Below, piece by piece: positions 58,410 to 64,000 of a stretch of 64,000 nucleotides of DNA. Made by a program: the position numbers and the translations under genes. The stretch is from Erodium maritimum (lineage: Eukaryota > Streptophyta > Magnoliopsida > Geraniales > Geraniaceae): NCBI GenBank assembly GCA_963921825.1, contig OY997591.1, forward strand, positions 15,557,515-15,621,514. The letters are read 5' to 3'. Each line of letters begins with the position of its first letter. The stretch's first letter is position 1. The notes under the pieces are model-generated. The model had not been told where the DNA came from, did not search any database, and was given only the letters and a program-made list of their open reading frames with translations.

Positions 58410-59330
58410 TCATTTGAGCCTAGCGCTCACCAAAGTCTTGAAAAAATTGAACTGATGTGGATGCAACGACCGTTCCGCATTCACTTGTTTCCCTTTGCCT
58501 CTAGCTCTAGCCTTGGCTTTTTTTTGGCCGGTCGGATGATCCTCCCGTGCAAGTGAGTTGAACTCGTGCGAGGTTTCGCCGTCCGATGTGTAGTTGCAAC
58601 ACTCGTCTAATCTTGTACGCTTGGTTGCTTCACTTTCTACATCGAGTTCCGTGAAATCAATGTTAACATCACATTGTGAGCGCATAAGAATCTTCCACTT
58701 TGGTTGCGCCCTCACAATCTTCAAAACATGCTTCCAAGCAAACTCGCGCCCCTCGTCTTCCTTGTACGCCATTTCAGCTCCTTCCATGATGTCGGTGTCG
58801 CATCTCCCACTTTGGTACGCGCCATCCACACCTGTATATTTCTCTTAAAATTGAATGAATTTTCCGTTGATCTGATGCTAATGGTCCTTGCATTTCTTCC
58901 ACATCCGTTATGGGTTGCTTGGCTTCCTCATCGCGGAGACCTCAACTCTGACCTTTTTCAGTACATATCGTTCTTCTGGTTCTTCGATACGATGCTATCT
59001 ACAGAATGGTTGAACCATGCCGCCGCTAACTGTTCCTCCTCCTCGATGCTCCATTTTAGTTGCGGACTTGTAGTCGATGTAGATGTATAGTATTTCGTCT
59101 TTCTTCTCGATCGCTTGGCCAGAGCATATTGGGTAGGTTGCTCGTTGGGGAGTTGTAACTGTGACCTTTGGGAATGCTGGAGCGGGTTGAATTGCGATGG
59201 AATGTATTAGGTCGGTTGGAGGAGGGAGGTGTATGATTCAATATGATGATAGAACTCTTGTTTAGTGTGCTCTGACTCATCCACGTTCAAGGAATCGATG
59301 ATGTATTCTAAGTTTCTGAGTCGTCCATTC
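58410..59330 (-). pseudogene. Harbinger ORF1-type Myb/NAM-associated protein, copy 2
   Basis: A probable start (ATGGACGACTCAGAA at about 59328) is followed by an early stop. Then come a Ser/Pro/Asn-rich region and SIEEEEQLAAAWFNHSVDSI (Myb/trihelix start, near 59060), and after a gap DIMEGAEMAYKEDEGREFAW, KHVLKIVRAQPKWK, HPTGQKKAKARARGKGKQ. This is the typical C-terminal 'HxWxxLRxxPKW' block and the basic 'RPxGxKxAK' block of the family. The second Myb helix is deleted and frames shift at least twice. Not functional as it stands. Confidence 0.75.
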
Positions 59331-60052
59331 TAAAAAAAATGAGAGGAAGAGGAGAGGATAAGTGTAGAAGAGAAGGGATGTGGTTTTTTGGTTGGGGTCA
59401 AATTGTATTTTTAGAAAAAAAAGTAGTTTTTTTTAACTTTAGTTGCCACGTGTCAGCGTAGGAGTGGCCCACCGACTAACCGGTGGGTAAGAGACGACTT
59501 GACACGTTGTGACAGGGAGTTGAGGCAACAGGCTGCGTCAACGTGCCAAACCACGGCTTCTGCGGCCGCTAAGCGTAGTAGGGCATGCGACGACACGCCT
59601 ACCGCAGTATATGTCCTCTTCTACTGTTCCTAGTTTACTGTGTCGGTATCTTGATTTCGATTTTTAGCGTTAAGGTCCGGAACCGTAAATTAAATGCGTT
59701 GTGGTTGCCATGATTTGCACTTGTTTTCACGTGAACGAAGTAAGTTCTTGATCTTGTACCCAACAAGATGGCATCAAAAGTCACGAAATGGACAGGTACC
59801 GAGCAGAAAGACGAAAACACCCCTATTGGCTGGTGAAATAAAAGGCTAAACTAAACAAAGTCCCTTCGTTGACGTGACGAGAATGCCCCTACGACTTGCT
59901 ACATCCTTCCTCGAAACATAGTGGAGAATTGCAGGCTCTGTTCTGCGAGAATCAAAGCTCTGTTCCTTTGCTGTCATCCATTTTCTTTTTAATACGTCTC
60001 CTTCCGAGAATTTCTTCCCAGTTCCCATCACATTCTCCATATATATGTGTGT
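59331..60052. other. spacer with a GC-rich inverted-repeat stretch
   Basis: 59430-59600 holds inverted motifs such as CCCACCGACTAACCGGTGGG and paired CACGTGTCAG / TGACACGTTG, suggesting a small transposon end, but no boundary could be set. 59830-60050 should be the distal promoter of the PBP1-like gene. Confidence 0.4.
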
Positions 60053-60064
60053 ATGTATATATAT
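60053..60064 (+). promoter_or_regulatory. TATA box of the PBP1-like gene
   Basis: ATGTATATATATAC about 90 bp before the start codon. The whole stretch is TA/TG-rich, so the exact box is uncertain. Confidence 0.5.
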
Positions 60065-60150
60065 ACAATCAACTTATTGATTCTCATATTTCTACACAAT
60101 CCATAATATTCGGGTAATTAAAAGAGGTCCTTTCTTCATCTTCTTTGGAA

Positions 60151-60504
60151 ATGGCTGGTGCTGACAGAAGGGTGGGTTTCGAAGATTTGTTGGGTGTAAT
60201 GGCGGAGAAGCTTGGAGGGGAGGGACTTATAGCGGAGATGTGCAATGGGTTTGAGCTGCTGATGGACAAGGACAAGGGGGTGATCACTCTGGAGAGCTTG
60301 AAGAGGAACTCTGCCTTTCTGGGTCTGCAGGACCTCACCGACGGCGAGCTTGGCAGCATGCTCCGGGAGGGAGACTCTGATGGCGACGGGGCTCTGAACC
60401 AGATGGAGTTTTGCGTTTTGATGTTCAGATTGAGCCCGGACTTGATGGAGGAGTCGCGGCTCTGGCTCCAAGACTCTCTTCAACAACAACACACAAGATC
60501 TTGA
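60151..60504 (+). CDS. calcium-binding protein, PBP1/KIC/KRP1-like
   Basis: An intronless frame of 117 residues beginning MAGADRR. The conserved N-terminal block MAEKLGGEGLIAEMCNGFELLM is typical of Arabidopsis PBP1 (PINOID-binding protein 1), KIC and KRP1. Residues 75-86 form one canonical EF-hand loop (D75, D77, D79, N83, E86), followed by FCVLMFRLSPDLMEES. An upstream degenerate loop is at about 39-50. Small single-EF-hand proteins of this group bind Ca2+ and then partner proteins such as the PINOID kinase (PBP1) or the kinesin KCBP (KIC). The ATG at 60151 is the first in frame after the TATA region. It is the right-hand member of the USP-BBX-PBP1 neighbourhood. Confidence 0.93.
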   Translation: MAGADRRVGFEDLLGVMAEKLGGEGLIAEMCNGFELLMDKDKGVITLESLKRNSAFLGLQDLTDGELGSMLREGDSDGDGALNQMEFCVLMFRLSPDLMEESRLWLQDSLQQQHTRS

Positions 60505-60732
60505 CACCTGCTTCTTGTTTTGCCAATTGGCTCCTTAACTTTTGCTTCTTCTCATTGATTATATATGTTTAAATAAAAGGATTACTCTACGTACGCATTT
60601 CACTCGATTTTTTCCAACAAAGACATGCTCTCTTACCTTTCCAAGAAATGTATCTAATGATTACACTTCTTTCCGCAGAAAACGAATTCCGTTGAATATG
60701 ACTGACTAATGTATTCAGTTTTTAGAAATCTA
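60505..60732. other. 3' flank of the PBP1-like gene
   Basis: Probable 3'UTR; an AATAAA-like signal (AAATAAAAGG) lies near 60570. Confidence 0.5.
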
Positions 60733-61947
60733 CCGTCATATCCACAATGGTGCCTCTGGCTCGTCTAATCATGCGTTAAATCAATGAAAAAGGTTGATTT
60801 TTTTCGTTGATTTGTCGAATATGAGTCTCGTATCTAGTCGATTCGAAAAATCCGTTTTAAACGGTCTACGAATCTGAAAACTCGCAAGCCCGTCGATTCG
60901 ATCGAAGCGGTGCTGACCACACGAATCCTAGCGCGACACATAGTGACGTTTCAGCAAACAGAAACAAAAAAGGCGCGACAATTTTGCCATGTTGCATGGG
61001 TCAGCAGATTCGTTTGACCATATAAACTTGAATTTTTTTTTATTATAGAAATTGTATCTATAAATACATTGCATCCCCCACAAAACAAATCCCACAAATT
61101 GTCTCTCGACTCTCTCCCAAAGGCACAAAATTATCTCCTTATTCGTTTTGATACTGTATTGTGTTCATATATTCATCGAGTAGTGACGAGTACGATCTCG
61201 GCGAATTGGACTACGCAACGTTACGTGCAACGACCCGGGAAGCCGAGCAACAGATGTTGGAGTCTATACGAGCACAAGTTAGGGAGGCCGAGACAGGTAT
61301 GACGAACACCGTCCGGGAGAAGTAGAAAAGGCAAGTTGTCCACAGAGACCGAGCAGAAGTTCATGACAACTTATTTCCGACTACTTTGCAAATACCCCGA
61401 CGTATGATGCCAAATTTTTTTGGCGGCGCTTCAGTATGGGTAAATCGGTTTTCTTGAAAATCGTAGACTGGGTGTCTGAGTACGATTCGTACTTCGTCCA
61501 AAGAGAAAATTGTCGTGGCCGACCCGGTTTCTCAGCCATCCAAAAGTGTACGACAGTTATACGAATGTTGTGTTACGTTTCATCGGCCGATAGTCTGGAC
61601 GAGTATTTGAATATGGGTGAGACAACTGCCCTCGAGTGCATGCGCCGGTTGCTCGGGGTTTGTCTGGTAGGAGGTTGTTTTTCTAAGTTCTAGGGTTTTT
61701 TGTTTCTCGGGTCGGCGTTGTACTCTCGTTCCCTTGTTACCGTAATTAATAAAATATGCTTCTCTTTTATTATTTTATTTATTTCAAACGCAAATACCCT
61801 AAGAATAGACCGATTCGGTCTATTCCGACTGCATCATCAAATCCTTTAGACCCACGATTCGAGTCAAATCGTACAAACTTTTTCCATATTTATGATCTAA
61901 TTAGACTGGGACTAGACCGATTTGTTCTAATTTCAATGTGGATAGTC
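60733..61947 (+). mobile_element. PIF/Harbinger relic with transposase N-terminus
   Basis: The right end GACTAGACCGA...CAATGTGGATAGTC is followed by TTA (61948-61950) and resembles the right end of the element 6930-8296. The left end is weak (GTCATATCCACAATGG near 60735). A TATA box (CTATAAATAC, about 61054) precedes a broken transposase gene. It lies only about 230 bp downstream of the PBP1-like stop codon. Confidence 0.68.
61240..61693 (+). pseudogene. Harbinger transposase, N-terminal part
   Basis: After a basic leader in another frame (EQQMLESIRAQVREAETG), the frame from 61367 reads ISDYFANTPTYDAKFFWRRF, SMGKSVFLKIVDWVSEYDSY, LSAIQKC-like 'FSAIQKCTTVIRML', and LDEYLNMGETTALECMRRLL. This is the helix-turn-helix region that precedes the DDE domain in plant PIF/Harbinger transposases. 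The gene stops at 61691-61693 before any DDE residue, so it cannot cut or join DNA. Confidence 0.88.
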
Positions 61948-62132
61948 TTATTTGCATGAGATATTTTAAAAAAATGTGATCATAAGTTTTTGACTTTAGA
62001 GGAAATATGACGAGTAGTTCTTACTATAAACGGACGCCTCAGTACTTTCAATGGAATATGTTATTTTCTCTTACAAAAGTAACAGTTAGATGAGTTTTTT
62101 CAAAAGGCATTTCGTATGCTCCTGTTAAGAAA

Positions 62133-63770
62133 AACATAGTTCTTGATAGCCAACTCACGAATTTTAATCCATGCATCAGTACCATGGGACGGAGCTACGA
62201 CTTGAGTTTTTCCATTTCAGATTTGCTCAACTTGTTTCCCAATATCGACGGGACAAACATACCGTTGTCTATCGGAAACCTTTGGTTTACAACTCAAGGT
62301 ATAAATTTCCGTCAAGTGTCTAGGGGGACGGCTCACACGCTTCGAACGGACGAGAGCGTCCTTCCACGGAGATGCCATCTGCTGTACAGATTGGGCTGCA
62401 GGAGAGGTAAATGTACTAAACGGACTTGGGCTGGACTGTTTAAAGTCAGACCTATCCTCACCTGTTTGGACAGGCCCAGAAACCAATCCATGAGACAGCC
62501 CGGTCATAGGCCCATCTGCACCATAAACCAACCCAATCTCATGAGATGAAGACACCCCATTGACAGGCCCAGCCGCGTCTGCAAGCCCAGGCCCTCCAAC
62601 GACGTTACCATCTTCTTCCTCCCCGCGTTCACGCGCACATCGCGAAACATCAGAGACGATCTCAGTCCCACCAATATCTCCGGAGACGTTATTGGTAGCA
62701 TGATTACCTGAATCAAAACCTTCCTCAAATCTACCACAATCATCGGATGCTAGAAGATCTGAAGGATCAACAACGATCTCGTTCAAAATTGAAACACCAT
62801 GAACCTCGGACTCGTTGTGTACAGCTTCCGGCGAGTCTCCGGGAAGCTCCCCTTTAGTCCCGTGTAACAGAACCGACGAATTCAGAACGACCACACCCTC
62901 TGTATTATGAGCATTCGAAGAAAACAAAGCATTCAACGTACTCTGTTTCTGAACACCCGAAACAGAGGGGAGTGCAGGAGTTGATCTGATCTCTGAAAGT
63001 GACCGGCGATGCCAAGCTGTAGCGACAAATAAGACATGGCCATCCACTACAAACCCATTCATAACCTCAATAGCCTTCGCAGCTGCTCCTTTTGAGTCGA
63101 AACGGACAAAACCAAAATGCTGATGACTGCGACTCGGCCGATTGGAAATGCTTAAGGATACAATCAAGCCAAATGGACTGAACAAATTCCTAATCCATTC
63201 TTGTGATGATCCGAAAGGTAAGTTATTCACAAAAATCTCGTCTTCTTGTCCCACGAACCTACCGTTCTTCACTGCCCGATGCCGGCGAACCACCATTGAT
63301 GGCGATTGCCTTGCATCTGCAACCTTCCGAGTGGCTGCATTACCTCGACGGAGTAACGTAGAAACCCCTAGCTCCATTTTATTAGTACTGGAAACAACAA
63401 CACCAGATCCTACCAAATCTACAGAAACAGAGGGCGAAGTGACCGGAGCAGAGACCTCACCGGACGAACTTCTTCGCTTTCGTTTGGTACGACGAGCTGG
63501 GGCAGGAACCGCGATAGGATCAACCTTCTTCTTCTTCTCCTGCACTAGACCCTTGCGGATCTTAACCTTGGAGTCACGTCGCTGCTTTGATACCCCCGAA
63601 CCATCCTTCATCGATATGGTTAACACAAGGTTCAAAGCAGTCACAACTGATCCAAGAGCCAGAGTCACCTCCTCCAAGAGGTTGACGACCTTGGAGTTCC
63701 GACGTCTAGAAGTCGAGAGAGGACGTCTAGAAGTCGAGAGAGTCATAGTTCTACTTCTCTTCAACCTTCA
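62133..63770 (-). mobile_element. LINE remnant: RRM-type ORF1 without ORF2
   Basis: Homology to the plus-strand relic 41212-42431 runs from the RRM to the 'LAIKN'-like end near 62133, where it breaks. No endonuclease or reverse transcriptase follows. The 5' end lies near 63770. Confidence 0.7.
62217..63746 (-). CDS. LINE ORF1 protein with RRM domain
   Basis: An uninterrupted 509-residue frame from the ATG at 63746. A basic Ser/Lys/Arg N-terminal region carries RRTKRKRR (about 85-92). It is followed by an RRM at about 170-244 (RNP2 IFVNNL; RNP1 HFGFVRFD) with PFGSSQEWIRNLFSPFG between them. A long acidic/Ser-rich middle comes next, then SPWKDALVRSKRVSRPPRHL and a short C-terminal block ending QVEQI. 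Plant L1-type elements use such ORF1 proteins to bind their RNA. The stop may be premature, because the related copy at 42.1 kb reads on. Open over 500 codons, it is the best-preserved mobile-element gene here, but its ORF2 partner is missing. Confidence 0.85.
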   Translation of the reverse strand: MTLSTSRRPLSTSRRRNSKVVNLLEEVTLALGSVVTALNLVLTISMKDGSGVSKQRRDSKVKIRKGLVQEKKKKVDPIAVPAPARRTKRKRRSSSGEVSAPVTSPSVSVDLVGSGVVVSSTNKMELGVSTLLRRGNAATRKVADARQSPSMVVRRHRAVKNGRFVGQEDEIFVNNLPFGSSQEWIRNLFSPFGLIVSLSISNRPSRSHQHFGFVRFDSKGAAAKAIEVMNGFVVDGHVLFVATAWHRRSLSEIRSTPALPSVSGVQKQSTLNALFSSNAHNTEGVVVLNSSVLLHGTKGELPGDSPEAVHNESEVHGVSILNEIVVDPSDLLASDDCGRFEEGFDSGNHATNNVSGDIGGTEIVSDVSRCARERGEEEDGNVVGGPGLADAAGPVNGVSSSHEIGLVYGADGPMTGLSHGLVSGPVQTGEDRSDFKQSSPSPFSTFTSPAAQSVQQMASPWKDALVRSKRVSRPPRHLTEIYTLSCKPKVSDRQRYVCPVDIGKQVEQI

Positions 63771-64000
63771 ACAACAGTGCGCACAAAAGGATAATTACCT
63801 TTTGTAGTTCTAAGTGGATGTTGAATTGATATTTTGCTAAATTTATTAAATTGCGATTGAAAATAATAAATATTAAAGAAAATTGAAATAATTTTAATAA
63901 AATTAATTAATTATAAAATAAATTAACTAAATAAATTGAAACTTCTAATTTTATTCATCCCCGAATAATACAACCCAAAACACATTTGACAAGACAATAT
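63771..64000. other. AT-rich end of the window
   Basis: No feature recognised. Confidence 0.5.

Overview
The window is nuclear DNA of a flowering plant, most likely a eudicot. It has short GT-AG introns of 80-94 bp, plant-specific protein families, and a heavy load of L1-type LINEs, Ty3/gypsy and Ty1/copia elements, CACTA, MULE and PIF/Harbinger transposons. I cannot name the genus from the sequence alone.

Only four host genes are visible. They are a universal stress protein of the PHOS32/PHOS34 type (2652-3362, +), a leucine-rich-repeat protein of the plant 'outer arm dynein light chain 1' family (8889-11226, -, four coding exons plus a 5'UTR exon near 12.3-12.4 kb), a single-B-box zinc-finger protein of the BBX28/BBX29 type (44520-45257, -, two exons), and a one-EF-hand calcium sensor of the PBP1/KIC type (60151-60504, +, intronless). 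As I recall the Arabidopsis gene order, USP, BBX and PBP1 homologues are close neighbours in two duplicated blocks (AT5G54430/54470/54490 and AT4G27320/27310/27280). The three-gene neighbourhood seems to survive here, stretched to about 58 kb by transposons.

Layout: 0-2.5 kb, non-LTR relics and a 1.25-kb MULE-type element ending just before the USP promoter. 2.5-3.4 kb, USP. 4-8.3 kb, LINE RNase H relic and two PIF/Harbinger ORF1 relics, one with an internal 399-bp tandem duplication. 8.9-12.4 kb, LRR gene. 13.8-22.7 kb, ORF1-only LINE relic, copia relic, LINE with reverse transcriptase, and a GC-rich non-LTR element with a clean 14-bp target-site duplication. 23.5-30.6 kb, an ORF1-only LINE split by a deleted Ty3/gypsy chromovirus. 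32.5-35.7 kb, copia polymerase relic split by another non-LTR element. 35.8-36.3 kb, 453-bp MITE. 37-40.2 kb, gypsy solo LTR. 41.2-43.8 kb, two more non-LTR elements. 44.5-45.6 kb, BBX gene. 46.2-47.4 kb, CACTA end and LINE tail. 47.7-52.3 kb, nearly full-length LINE with RNase H. 54-57.4 kb, two GC-rich non-LTR elements. 57.5-59.3 kb, two Myb/NAM-like Harbinger ORF1 relics. 60.0-60.5 kb, PBP1. 60.7-61.95 kb, Harbinger relic with the N-terminal part of the transposase. 62.1-63.8 kb, an RRM-type LINE ORF1 still open for 509 codons.

The strongest mobile-element observation is the number of short (about 1-2.5 kb) non-LTR elements that have GC-rich 5' ends, poly(A) tails and in several cases clear target-site duplications, but no reverse transcriptase. 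They look like families of non-autonomous LINE derivatives. Boundaries are given as seen by eye; percentages and dating would need alignment.
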